A stretch of 64,000 nucleotides of DNA from WLWS01 sp965243105 (GCA_965243105.1 CBDEUC010000003.1:806001-870000), one strand, 5' to 3'; shown: positions 17,057 through 25,337, counted from the stretch's first letter. Made by a program: numbers and translations. The notes: generated by a model not told the origin, from the letters alone.

Positions 17057-18583
17057 TTAAGCAGCTTCGTCGCTGGGCTTGGCGGCCTTTGCCTGCCATT
17101 CTTCCCACATCTGGTGATCTTCAGAACCGTAGTATTCACCGGTGTCTTCATCACGTATATGGAGCCAATTCTTATAGTCCTCCAGGGTTGCTCCTCCGCA
17201 GTTACCCTGGTAGATCTGCTGAGGTGGAATATAAGCCTGGCAATATTTCTCCGGCTCCCGGTCAAAGATGTCCTTGCAGCCATGGGAACACATTTGTTGC
17301 TTGGTACCCTTGAACTCGGATACCAGGCACTCGTTCTTGTAGGGATCGTCGGGCTGGGTATGGAAGATTGGAATCTGGCAAACATTACACACTGCGGGCA
17401 GACGCTTCTGGAAGAAACGTTCACCGTCTTTATGCATTTCAGCCCAGTGTCTGTAGCGAGGCGCATAGAGATTATCAAACAGCTCACCGTACTCCGCTGA
17501 CAACCAATCCATTTCTTCGTCCGTAGGCAGCCAGGTATAGAGCGCGGTCGCATGAGAGAACTGGTAAATGGTCGACCAGAATTCATGGGTGATACGGTAC
17601 TTTTCCTTTGTCGCTGTCTCGTGATGCTTTGGCAGCCTGATGCCGTAGCGTGCAAGATCATTGAAAAGAGCGATACCGTTTTCTTCCCAGTAAATTTCCC
17701 AGGCCTGGCGCCAGGACATGACTTTCTTTGGCAACATATAGTCCATCATGGTGCCCACAAGACCCAGCAGGCGATAGCCACGCCAGAACCACTTGTCCAG
17801 CCATTCCTGCACGATAGGTACGTTGTCCTCGTGCTGCTCCAGCATGAACTTGATGATTTCAAGTCCAAGGGTCATGTGCCGGGATTCATCGGACTGGGCT
17901 GAAAAACCAAAAGTGGTTGTAGCCATGTCACCGTTGTAGGCAGCACCCGAGACAAAGGGCATGAACAGCAGGTTGGTCAGTACGTATTCAAAAGAAAACG
18001 AGATGGCCGTGATAAATTCAAAGGGGCCAGCAGTCATGGCATCTTCAAAGTAGGACTTTGGAATCGACAGGTACCAGGCTCGGTCTCGAATACGGGCATG
18101 CTGGTTAAAGCCATTGAAGTACTTGTTGTAATGGCTGAATGCATGCACCTGGGTCTGGTGATGACGCATCTCGTCAATTGCCTGGAACTGGGTTGCAACC
18201 CTTGCCCCGGCACCACGGAAATTTCGGCCCAGCATGTTAAAACCACGAAATGCCGCATACTCCAGTGGCGTCACACCCTGCATCCATATCTTTACCGCGT
18301 TCATGTAGCGGGCGTCGGAGATACTCTGCTGGCTGTTGTTCTGAGCAACGCTATCGAGAATCGCGTATAGCTTTCGTTCTTTTTCAGCCTGGTACTTCCA
18401 GTAGGCATCCATGGTCAGGCGAAACGGATCCTGCCACTTGTCCCAGTCCTTGACGATGATTCCCTCGTACTTGTCGTAGGGAAATACATCATCCATGTCC
18501 TGGTAAGTGGTTTCCCAGTCAAGACCACGGGTCATGAGCTGGTATTTCTGGTTCAGGTTAAGGCGCTTTGCTTTTCCCGACAT
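17057..18583 (-). CDS. dmpN: Phenol hydroxylase large oxygenase subunit (diiron)
   Basis: This catalytic subunit hydroxylates phenol to catechol. The carboxylate-bridged diiron ligands are visible at E108, E138/H141, E199 and E233/H236, with the 30-residue and 34-residue spacings of bacterial multicomponent monooxygenases (DEMRH and DESRH motifs). I chose ATG 18583 (MSGKAKRLNLNQKY), with GAGGA eight bases upstream, over an upstream TTG. The 508-residue length is normal. An unusual 138-base inverted-repeat element lies between it and dmpM. Confidence 0.97.
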   Translation of the reverse strand: MSGKAKRLNLNQKYQLMTRGLDWETTYQDMDDVFPYDKYEGIIVKDWDKWQDPFRLTMDAYWKYQAEKERKLYAILDSVAQNNSQQSISDARYMNAVKIWMQGVTPLEYAAFRGFNMLGRNFRGAGARVATQFQAIDEMRHHQTQVHAFSHYNKYFNGFNQHARIRDRAWYLSIPKSYFEDAMTAGPFEFITAISFSFEYVLTNLLFMPFVSGAAYNGDMATTTFGFSAQSDESRHMTLGLEIIKFMLEQHEDNVPIVQEWLDKWFWRGYRLLGLVGTMMDYMLPKKVMSWRQAWEIYWEENGIALFNDLARYGIRLPKHHETATKEKYRITHEFWSTIYQFSHATALYTWLPTDEEMDWLSAEYGELFDNLYAPRYRHWAEMHKDGERFFQKRLPAVCNVCQIPIFHTQPDDPYKNECLVSEFKGTKQQMCSHGCKDIFDREPEKYCQAYIPPQQIYQGNCGGATLEDYKNWLHIRDEDTGEYYGSEDHQMWEEWQAKAAKPSDEAA

Positions 18584-18631
18584 AAGTCTATTCCTCAATA
18601 TTGTTAAATCGATTTGTTATTTCAATCCAAA

Positions 18632-18769
18632 AACTTAAATATAAATGAGAGATTTTTTCTTCAGGCAAGGCACGAGTCTTTCGACAAGCGGAGTGTACAC
18701 GGCAGTACATGAGCATTGGAGAAAGGCGAGAACGCAGCATGAAGGAAAAAGAGTCATTTAGATTAAGTT
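18632..18769. repeat. Long inverted-repeat element between dmpM and dmpN, family 1-like copy D
   Basis: The ends AACTTAA...TAAATGA and their complement (ending 18769) form an outer stem of about 30 bases with few mismatches. The centre contains GTGTACACGGCAGTACATGAGC, related in design to the GAGCGTACATGGATGTA core of the other copies. It occupies almost the whole dmpM-dmpN gap inside an otherwise compact operon. Confidence 0.75.
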
Positions 18770-18771
18770 TT

Positions 18772-19044
18772 TTAGAAATTCCAGTGTAAGACAAACTCAT
18801 CCTCGTCCTCGTCAATATTTCCCGACAGGGAAATCAGGCTGAGATGAATATCCTGCAGGTTAAATTCCTGCCCCAGCTTCTCCTCTACGGTTTCACGCCT
18901 GATAACAAGACGCTTGGGACAGTCGATTTTCACCATGCCCGGTGTTTCATTGACGACGGCATTTTCATTGTCCTCGGCAATAGCCTCGATGATTGGCTGG
19001 GCCTCGGGGTTATTCTGAAGTGCGATAAATACATTCTCAGCCAT
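18772..19044 (-). CDS. dmpM: Phenol hydroxylase activator (coupling) protein
   Basis: This 90-residue cofactor-free protein is of the MmoB/DmpM family (VFIALQNNPEAQPIIEAIAE ... GMVKIDCPKRLVIRR). Family members bind the hydroxylase and tune turnover. It starts 9 bases after dmpL. An inverted-repeat element of 138 bases follows before dmpN, unusual within this operon. Confidence 0.95.
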   Translation of the reverse strand: MAENVFIALQNNPEAQPIIEAIAEDNENAVVNETPGMVKIDCPKRLVIRRETVEEKLGQEFNLQDIHLSLISLSGNIDEDEDEFVLHWNF

Positions 19045-19053
19045 GCTGTTCTC

Positions 19054-20052
19054 CTAGCCCTGTAAACCCAGTTTTTTTGAACGGGCATTGAGTTCATCTT
19101 CAATTTCCTGCATGACCCCGTCAGACCTTTCTTTAAATACTTCATTCGCGATGAGCTTTGCCGCGACCACGATTTCCGGCTGCCACTTCTCGATCCACGA
19201 CTGGATTAACTGCCGGTTTTCGTCAGATTCACTGGCCGCCGTCTTGATGGTAGCGTCGGTCCAGCGCTTTGATTCCGCATACCAGTCAACGAAAAACTCG
19301 GTAAGCATGGCAAATGCTGCGCCACCATTTGCGACGATGTGCCCTTCCACGTGCTGGAACAACAGGGGCTGAAAAATGCCGTCGAGCAGGTAGTTCTGGA
19401 TGAGGTGAACTTCGAACCAGTCCTTTTCCACAAAGCAGTCTTCGATGACCTTGCGTAAACCCTGCCACATGGGGTCATTCATCCAGCTTTCTTTTGCGGT
19501 ATCAAGAATGGCCGGGTCATTCTCACTGAGGATAAGACCAATGCGGGTGAGGTATTGTGCGTTGCCCAGCCTGTCCATACCCTGCATGGTGGCAGCACTG
19601 ACTATGGGTGTTTGAAACCCGTATGAAGAAACAAAAAAATTGTTGGTGTTAGCACCCCACTCGGCATGGCGGAAGGGAACGATGACCTTTTCGATTGTCT
19701 CCTTGAGTTCATTATCCAGGCCGGTAAGCAAACCGCGCTTTTCTACCACGCTGAAATTCTTCTCCTGGGACTCCTGCTGCTTGGAACGCTGGATAACATA
19801 GGTGCCGTAGTAGTATTGTCTCGGATCAACGAGGTCCTCAAAGTCCTCCATCTTGATCGCAGAGCGGCGTTCATCGAACAGTTGATGCTGAGGATCCCAG
19901 GTTGGCCTGTAGTGAAATACATCCTCGGCCTGGTGGCCGAACATTACCTCCTGGTAGCGTGTTGGCTTTTTACCTTCACCCAGCTTTCTCTCGATGTGGT
20001 CAAAGGTTGTTCTCTTGGCTTCCAGGTTGGCTGTTTTAAGATCGATAGACAT
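19054..20052 (-). CDS. dmpL: Phenol hydroxylase beta oxygenase subunit
   Basis: The 332-residue structural oxygenase subunit has a typical DmpL opening (RTTFDHIERKLGEGKKPTRYQEVMFG) and FHYRPTWDP followed by helical YHS/ferritin-like sequence. The DmpN-type diiron ligand set is not retained, as expected of the beta subunit. It is 17 bases after dmpK and 9 bases before dmpM. Confidence 0.95.
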   Translation of the reverse strand: MSIDLKTANLEAKRTTFDHIERKLGEGKKPTRYQEVMFGHQAEDVFHYRPTWDPQHQLFDERRSAIKMEDFEDLVDPRQYYYGTYVIQRSKQQESQEKNFSVVEKRGLLTGLDNELKETIEKVIVPFRHAEWGANTNNFFVSSYGFQTPIVSAATMQGMDRLGNAQYLTRIGLILSENDPAILDTAKESWMNDPMWQGLRKVIEDCFVEKDWFEVHLIQNYLLDGIFQPLLFQHVEGHIVANGGAAFAMLTEFFVDWYAESKRWTDATIKTAASESDENRQLIQSWIEKWQPEIVVAAKLIANEVFKERSDGVMQEIEDELNARSKKLGLQG

Positions 20053-20069
20053 GGTTTGTATCTCTCGGT

Positions 20070-20327
20070 TTAGGAATTGTCATGTACGAGGGAGATATCT
20101 GTCACCTCACCGCCGTACCACTTGCTTTCTGCTTCGCTTACCTGCTTCACCTGTTCCTCGGTGAGGAAGGTCACGTCGTTGTAACGACAAAAATCTTCAA
20201 AGGCCTGTTCCGGCAGGATCATTTCCAGGAAAAGAGTCGGGTCGTTGATGGAAAAGTTGAACTCGACGAAACCTTCGCGTTCGCGATCGGTGACGTGCAC
20301 ATATTTCTTCAGCGGCGTGTCGCTCAC
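20070..20327 (-). CDS. dmpK: Phenol hydroxylase assembly protein
   Basis: This 85-residue DmpK-type protein (KKYVHVTDREREGFVEFNFSI) is the first gene of the hydroxylase operon. DmpK homologues help load iron into the oxygenase and are not part of the active enzyme. A -24/-12 promoter lies 55 bases upstream of its start. Confidence 0.92.
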   Translation of the reverse strand: MSDTPLKKYVHVTDREREGFVEFNFSINDPTLFLEMILPEQAFEDFCRYNDVTFLTEEQVKQVSEAESKWYGGEVTDISLVHDNS

Positions 20328-20381
20328 TTTTTCCCCCGGTTGAATTGTTGTCGTATTGCCTTATGGCTGCACTAATCTATC

Positions 20382-20396
20382 GCACGCTCCGTGCCA
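20382..20396 (-). promoter_or_regulatory. Sigma-54 (-24/-12) promoter of the dmpK operon
   Basis: On the minus strand TGGCACGGAGCGTGC places GG and GC at the exact -24/-12 spacing (consensus TGGCACGNNNNTTGC; 13 of 15 positions if the free bases are counted). It lies about 55 bases upstream of dmpK and faces it. The adjacent sigma-54-dependent activator gene supports the call. Confidence 0.8.
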
Positions 20397-20463
20397 TAAT
20401 CGTCAAGTTACTGAATTGCAAAGAATTTGGATATAAGCCAGGGTCAGCAATCATGAATATTTA

Positions 20464-20478
20464 ACCATATGATGAAAT
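20464..20478. promoter_or_regulatory. Candidate upstream activator site (ACCATATGATGAAAT)
   Basis: This 15-base sequence differs at one position from ACCATATGATCAAAT at 22990-23004, upstream of the activator gene itself. It lies about 70-80 bases upstream of the -24 element of the dmpK promoter, a usual distance for XylR/DmpR enhancer sites. A further ATGATCAAT occurs at 20502-20510. The binding role is inferred. Confidence 0.45.
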
Positions 20479-20505
20479 ATTCCTGATTAAATAGTTACCA
20501 AATGA

Positions 20506-21246
20506 TCAATTACTTCTTGAAAGTTCTATCAACGCCTCGCCAAGCTCCTTTGGGCAGCAGTAAAAGGGGGAATGATCGGCGGCCAGGGTGACACTGCCAT
20601 CGACCCTGCCATTTGACATCTGTCGCTGCTGCATCGACGGAGTAATAGCCGCATCCTCGCTACACTCGATGTAGGTCCGCCGCACCCTTCCATAATTTTC
20701 TTCAGTGAGTTCAAGCGGTGTCGCGTTGGGGGCTATGGCCTGGGGCTTGAGGCGAGCGATAGCATTAGCCACATCCTCGTCACTACATAAACCATAAAAA
20801 CATTCGCGCAGCTTGTCTTCGGGTACCGAGATGATGCCTTCATCCTCGTGCACTTCCAGGTAACGCGCGGTGAGCGAACCTTCGTCGGCCTGCGCATACT
20901 GCAGCAGGTTCTCGCCATTGCGGGGTGAAAAGGCGGTGAGATATACCAGCGTATTGATCCTGTCTGAAACCTTTTCAGCAACCTGGGTCACAACCATGCC
21001 GCCCATGCTGTGCCCCACCAGTATCACGGGCTCGCCGATGTTGTTGATGACACCAACAACTTTATCCACGTAGCCATCAAGGGAGACTTCATGAACCGGG
21101 GTGGGGTCCTCGCCCAGGCCCGGCAGGTCAAGTGTATGCGCTTCGTGTCCGTGGCTTTCAAGTACCGGCACCACTTTCTCCCAGCACCAGGCCCCGTGCC
21201 AGGCGCCGTGTACCAGGACAAACTGTAACTTGCTTGTATCGTTCAT
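20506..21246 (-). CDS. Alpha/beta hydrolase (esterase-like)
   Basis: The 246-residue alpha/beta-hydrolase fold protein has an oxyanion HGAWHGAWCW motif, nucleophile elbow GHSMGG (S80) and a late ADHSPF histidine. The pattern resembles EstC/salicylate-esterase and methylesterase-like proteins. It starts 9 bases after the sigma-54 activator gene and is therefore probably cotranscribed with it, upstream of dmpK. It could release phenols from esters, but the substrate cannot be read from sequence. Confidence 0.85.
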   Translation of the reverse strand: MNDTSKLQFVLVHGAWHGAWCWEKVVPVLESHGHEAHTLDLPGLGEDPTPVHEVSLDGYVDKVVGVINNIGEPVILVGHSMGGMVVTQVAEKVSDRINTLVYLTAFSPRNGENLLQYAQADEGSLTARYLEVHEDEGIISVPEDKLRECFYGLCSDEDVANAIARLKPQAIAPNATPLELTEENYGRVRRTYIECSEDAAITPSMQQRQMSNGRVDGSVTLAADHSPFYCCPKELGEALIELSRSN

Positions 21247-21255
21247 TTGTTTTCC

Positions 21256-22926
21256 TCACTCGTTGAAAGTACTGGCGTGTTTTTTCAGTCGATACGCCAG
21301 CTGGGGTCGTGTCATGCCAAGCATGCGCGCGGCAGAACTGATATTACCCTTACTTCTTGCCACCGCTTCGTCCAGCAGGCGAGCCTCCAGTTTATCCAGG
21401 GGAATCTTGTGCCTGAGCGCGTGGTCAATCAGGCTGGCCAGTCGTGAATCCCGGCGCCCGCCATCCTCCTGGTTATGATCGCTGGGAATCGATAGCAGGC
21501 TTCCCGGTTCTATCAGGCTGGCGCTGTTGGTGAGAATAACACCTCGCTCAATAATATTTTCAAGCTCCCTGATATTCCCAGGCCACTGGTAATCCAGCAG
21601 TGCATTCATGGCTTCTTCGGAACAGCCGGCAATCTTCTTGTTGTGCTGCAGGCTATATCTCTCGATAAACCTGTCCACCAGCAGCGGAATGTCGTCGAGG
21701 CGTTCCCTGAGAGGCGGAATAATCACCGGGTAGGTGTTTAGGCGATAGAAAAGATCGCTGCGAAATTTCCCTTCAGACACGGCCTGCCACAGGTCAATGT
21801 TGGTGGCAACAATTAGCCTCACATCCACTTTTCGCGTGGACGTATCGCCGATGCGTTCCAGTTCGCCTTCCTGGATCACACGTAGTAGCTTTACCTGTGC
21901 CCCGGCGGACAGCTCTCCCACTTCATCGAGAAAAAGTGTACCTCCATGGGCTCTTTCAAAACGTCCCGGTCGTGATCGACTGGCACCGGTAAAGGCTCCT
22001 TTTTCAACACCAAACAGTTCGGATTCAATCAGGTCTTCCGGAATGGCGGCGCAGTTCAGTGTCACGAATGGGCCCTTGCTGCGATTACTGTTGCTGTGAA
22101 TTCGACGACTGAATAGCTCCTTCCCCACGCCGGTCTCGCCCAGCAACATCACCGTAACCTGGCTCGGCGCGGCCTTGTCCACCAGGTCCTTGACGTTTTC
22201 AATACTGCGCGATGAACCGACGATATCCAGTTCAGTATCATCGTCCCGCTTGAGCGAGGCTCGAAGGTTATCTACCTGTTCCTGTAATTCCAGCAGGCGG
22301 TCAGCGAGACTGTCGGGTTTGAGGAATGCCAGGTCTGCGCTTTCATCTTCGCTCAGCTCGCTTTCCATCTTGCCAACAATCCGGCAGCTGGAATCGCCCT
22401 TCGCCACGCAGTCCACTTCACGAAACAGCACCGTGGAACCGAAAAGCGCGGTGGTATAGCCGGTGGCATAGCCCACCTGCATCCAGCACACCGCTTCGCT
22501 ATCAACACCGAATGCTTCGCGGTGAACTTCCGCCTCGTAGGAATTTTCCCAGATAAACTCGCCGCTACAGACATGTTCAGCGACGTCCATTTCAAAACGC
22601 ACCGGGGTCACCTTGACGATGCCCTCGATGTTATGAAGCTGTGGGCCCAGTTCAAACAGCTCGCGATCGCTTTCCTCGGGATACATGGAACGGATGAAGC
22701 GTGCGTCGCGCACGCCGGAGGCGTAGCCCATCCGGGTGAGCACGCCACGGGCCCGCTGGCGTCCCATGGATTCGATCAGCTCCTGGCGCAGTGAACTCAT
22801 GGCAGCGGTATGCACCATGATCATTCTCTGGCTATCGAGCCAGATTTGCCCACTCTCAGGGGAGAACTTGAGCCTCGACTGGATTTCCTGGCGGTGGCCC
22901 GTGTCGTTGTGGATTACATTTGCCAT
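21256..22926 (-). CDS. Sigma-54-dependent aromatic-responsive activator (XylR/DmpR family)
   Basis: The 556-residue regulator has an XylR_N sensory domain (about 15-120), a V4R domain (about 125-190) with C173 and C181, and a linker. The AAA+ domain (about 235-465) has Walker A GETGVGKE at 263-270, GAFTGA at 310-315 and Walker B FLDEVGE near 332-338. A Fis-type helix-turn-helix (LDEAVARSKGNISSAARMLGMTRPQLAYRLKKH) ends the protein. Such activators bind phenols directly through the V4R domain and drive -24/-12 promoters, matching the one before dmpK. Confidence 0.95.
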   Translation of the reverse strand: MANVIHNDTGHRQEIQSRLKFSPESGQIWLDSQRMIMVHTAAMSSLRQELIESMGRQRARGVLTRMGYASGVRDARFIRSMYPEESDRELFELGPQLHNIEGIVKVTPVRFEMDVAEHVCSGEFIWENSYEAEVHREAFGVDSEAVCWMQVGYATGYTTALFGSTVLFREVDCVAKGDSSCRIVGKMESELSEDESADLAFLKPDSLADRLLELQEQVDNLRASLKRDDDTELDIVGSSRSIENVKDLVDKAAPSQVTVMLLGETGVGKELFSRRIHSNSNRSKGPFVTLNCAAIPEDLIESELFGVEKGAFTGASRSRPGRFERAHGGTLFLDEVGELSAGAQVKLLRVIQEGELERIGDTSTRKVDVRLIVATNIDLWQAVSEGKFRSDLFYRLNTYPVIIPPLRERLDDIPLLVDRFIERYSLQHNKKIAGCSEEAMNALLDYQWPGNIRELENIIERGVILTNSASLIEPGSLLSIPSDHNQEDGGRRDSRLASLIDHALRHKIPLDKLEARLLDEAVARSKGNISSAARMLGMTRPQLAYRLKKHASTFNE

Positions 22927-22989
22927 GGCTTGGGATATTTCCGATGCAGCAATAATGAACAGGATTATGCCTGTTTCTCGGCAAATTTC

Positions 22990-23004
22990 ACCATATGATC
23001 AAAT
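22990..23004. promoter_or_regulatory. Candidate activator site near its own gene (ACCATATGATCAAAT)
   Basis: It matches the dmpK-upstream site at 20464-20478 in 14 of 15 positions and is 64 bases from the activator start. An ATATGG at 23013-23018 is the inverse of CCATAT at 22991-22996. It could be a site for autoregulation or for activating dmpD. Confidence 0.4.
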
Positions 23005-23033
23005 TTTTACTTATATGGCTCGACATCGCAAAG

Positions 23034-23049
23034 AAAATATCGATATTTT
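23034..23049. promoter_or_regulatory. Palindromic operator, copy 3 (AAAATATCGATATTTT)
   Basis: A perfect 16-base palindrome, identical to copy 1 and also flanked by G on the left and T on the right. It lies 64 bases upstream of dmpD in the divergent activator/dmpD region. It links the activator and dmpD to the same regulator as DUF1302 and the GST/GntR pair. Confidence 0.7.
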
Positions 23050-23112
23050 TCCATCAATGGCTATTATTCCGCTGCTTGAGTAATAACTTCCACAAAGCAG
23101 GGGACATTAGTA

Positions 23113-23943
23113 ATGAGTACATCACCGGAGATTGGCCTGTCCATCAAGGCGGCCGGCATTGACACCAATTACCACGAGCAGGGGGACGGCCAGCCGCTGG
23201 TGTTGTTCCATGGCTCGGGCCCGGGTGTATCGGCTTTTGCCAACTGGCGTCTAGTGAAACCTGCGCTGTCCGAATCGTTCAGGGTCATCGCCCCGGACAT
23301 GGTGGGCTTTGGTTACACGGAAAAGCCCGAGGGGCAGAACTACAACATGAAAGCCTGGCTCGATCATGCCCTGGGTATTTTCGACGCTTTGAATATCGAA
23401 AAGGCCCACGTCATTGGTAACTCCTTTGGTGGTGCGCTTTCCCTGGCCCTTGCCATCCACGCACCTGAGCGCGTGCAGCGACTGGTGCTAATGGGAAGTG
23501 TTGGTCTTGATTTTGAATTGACCGAGGGCCTGGACAAGACATGGGGCTATACGCCATCCATTGAGAACATGAAGGAGCTGCTGGACATCTTTGCCTACGA
23601 CCGCTCCCTCGTCACCGATGAACTGGCGGAGTTGCGCTACCAGGCCAGCATGCGTGAAGGTGTGCAGGAAGCTTACGCTTCCATGTTTCCGGCACCACGC
23701 CAGGATGGCATTCGCGGTATGGCGAGTTCAGAAGAAGACATCGCACGTATCGAACATGAAACCCTGATTATCCATGGCCTTGAAGATGAGGTGATCCCCG
23801 TTTCCTGCTCTGAACGCCTGTTAAGACTCATACCAAATTCGCAGTTACATGTTTTCAGGAAGTGCGGTCACTGGACGCAAATAGAACACAATGCACGATT
23901 CATTCAGCTGGCAGAAAATTTCCTTAAAGAAGATGACGATTAG
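23113..23943 (+). CDS. dmpD: 2-hydroxymuconic semialdehyde hydrolase
   Basis: The 276-residue alpha/beta hydrolase cleaves 2-hydroxymuconic semialdehyde to 2-oxopent-4-enoate and formate (the hydrolytic branch needed for methylated catechols). The triad is S104 (GNSFGG), D225 (HGLEDEV) and H253 (CGHWTQ), and FHGSGPGVSAFANWR is the C-C hydrolase oxyanion region. It is detached from the rest of the dmp genes and faces away from the sigma-54 activator. Confidence 0.93.
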   Translation: MSTSPEIGLSIKAAGIDTNYHEQGDGQPLVLFHGSGPGVSAFANWRLVKPALSESFRVIAPDMVGFGYTEKPEGQNYNMKAWLDHALGIFDALNIEKAHVIGNSFGGALSLALAIHAPERVQRLVLMGSVGLDFELTEGLDKTWGYTPSIENMKELLDIFAYDRSLVTDELAELRYQASMREGVQEAYASMFPAPRQDGIRGMASSEEDIARIEHETLIIHGLEDEVIPVSCSERLLRLIPNSQLHVFRKCGHWTQIEHNARFIQLAENFLKEDDD

Positions 23944-23975
23944 TCGTGTTTCACCGTCATTCCCGCAATAACGAT

Positions 23976-24019
23976 TGTAGGGTCGAATTTATTCGACCTC
24001 TGGCGGAATGAATTCCGCC
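23976..24019. repeat. Paired short hairpins, repeat family 2 copy B
   Basis: GGTCGAAT-TT-ATTCGACC (23981-23998), preceded by TGTAG, is followed three bases later by GGCGGAAT-GA-ATTCCGCC (24002-24019) and CTAC. The design is the same as 9915-9978. It lies between dmpD and the membrane-protein gene. Confidence 0.8.
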
Positions 24020-24047
24020 CTACCCCTACGTTGGAAGCTTCGGGCTG

Positions 24048-25337
24048 ATGGATAAGTCAAAATTAGCCGGTATCGCCATTTTACTGATGATACTGTTTTC
24101 CATCGCCTCAGCAGTGACGCCACTCGTTTCACCGCTGGTTTCTGCGGGCTTTGCCTGGCTTGCTTTTGTCCTCCTGCTAAGGCAATTACCCCGGGCCATG
24201 ATGGTGCAGGTATCAGCCATGGTCAGCGTGGGTTTACTCACCCTCGCGGTCAGCAAGACGTCGATTGACAGCTCACTCATTACACGCCTGTTTTCTGCAA
24301 ACCACAGCCTGCTTACCGTTATTGCGGCAGTGGGTTTCCTGCGCCTGGTCACGCAACCGGCAAAAGTCGCTGGTGAACAGTTACCCGTCGGCAGGATGGC
24401 TGTAACCAGGACGATCTGGGGACTGCACCTGTTTAGCTCGGTAATCACCCTGTCGGCGATGATGATATTTGGAAGCCGTATTGAAAAAGAGGCAGCGCTA
24501 AGCCGAATCCACGCTGTCGCCTTTTCAAGGACCTTTGCCTGTGGTTGTTTCTGGTCGCCGTTTTATGTATCCATTGCCACTGCCCTGCTCTACGCGCCGG
24601 GTTCCGAATTGCTGACACTGGCGCTGGCCGGTTTACCCGTTGCACTGTTTGGCCTTGCCTTCACCAGCTGGGAGGTCAGCAGGGACAGGGAAATTGAAAA
24701 CACCCCGGGATACCCGGTACATATTGACGCCCTCTACGTACCACTTGCACTGTCGATACTGATGATTGGCACTCACCTGGTGTTTCCCGGCTTCCCGGTA
24801 CTCACTCTGATTTCGATCATATCCCTCGGCCTGACAGTTGCGCTGCTGCTAGTAAAGGAAAAGAAAGCAAGCGTGGGCATGCTGGGGGAATACATCGTTA
24901 CTGAATTACCTCGAATGAATCGCGAACTCAGTCTTTTTCTCGGGGCCGGCATTATGTCTACCGGTCTCATGGTTTTTCTCGGTAGTAACTACGTGTCCCT
25001 TGAGTTACCTGTTTTCACTCCTGCCGTTGGAGCCGTTTTCATTATCATCGCTATTTCATTTTCCCTAATCGGCGTGCATCCGATTATTACCATCTCCGCG
25101 ATTGGTAGCCTGGTGGCAGCCAGTGATTACTCACCCAACCTGCTCGGACTTTGCATGATGATGATGTGGGGCCTGGCCATCGTTGTGTCACCACTGTCCG
25201 GCATAAACCTGGCCATACAGGGGCGATTCGGATTTTCCGGTATGGCAATGATGCGCTGGAATAGCGGCTATACCACTGGCATGCTGGTTTTTTGTACAGC
25301 GCTGCTTTACTTCTATTCCCTGTCAGGTCTCTTATGA
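24048..25337 (+). CDS. Polytopic membrane protein of unknown function
   Basis: The 429-residue protein is almost wholly hydrophobic, with about ten to twelve predicted helices and a charged break near residues 275-300 (VKEKKASVGMLGEY). FACGCFWSPFYVSIATAL and GVHPIITISAIGSLV resemble the re-entrant segments of ion-transporter-superfamily carriers, but I cannot assign a family. It follows dmpD after a hairpin pair. Its 3' end overlaps the convergent dioxygenase gene by 6 bases. Transport of an aromatic or carboxylate compound is only a guess from context. Confidence 0.7.
   Translation: MDKSKLAGIAILLMILFSIASAVTPLVSPLVSAGFAWLAFVLLLRQLPRAMMVQVSAMVSVGLLTLAVSKTSIDSSLITRLFSANHSLLTVIAAVGFLRLVTQPAKVAGEQLPVGRMAVTRTIWGLHLFSSVITLSAMMIFGSRIEKEAALSRIHAVAFSRTFACGCFWSPFYVSIATALLYAPGSELLTLALAGLPVALFGLAFTSWEVSRDREIENTPGYPVHIDALYVPLALSILMIGTHLVFPGFPVLTLISIISLGLTVALLLVKEKKASVGMLGEYIVTELPRMNRELSLFLGAGIMSTGLMVFLGSNYVSLELPVFTPAVGAVFIIIAISFSLIGVHPIITISAIGSLVAASDYSPNLLGLCMMMMWGLAIVVSPLSGINLAIQGRFGFSGMAMMRWNSGYTTGMLVFCTALLYFYSLSGLL

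Noticed and set aside
17035..17661. Open frame continuing upstream of dmpO
   Set aside because: It overlaps dmpN antiphase; homology and the GAGG site fix the start at 17034.
18606..18615. AAATCGATTT palindrome near the dmpN start
   Set aside because: Core differs from ATATCGATAT, only 10 bases long, and inside an operon; not counted with the operator family.
23014..23032. TGGCTCGACATCGC as a sigma-54 promoter for dmpD
   Set aside because: The GG-to-GC spacing is one base short; sigma-54 promoters are strict in spacing.
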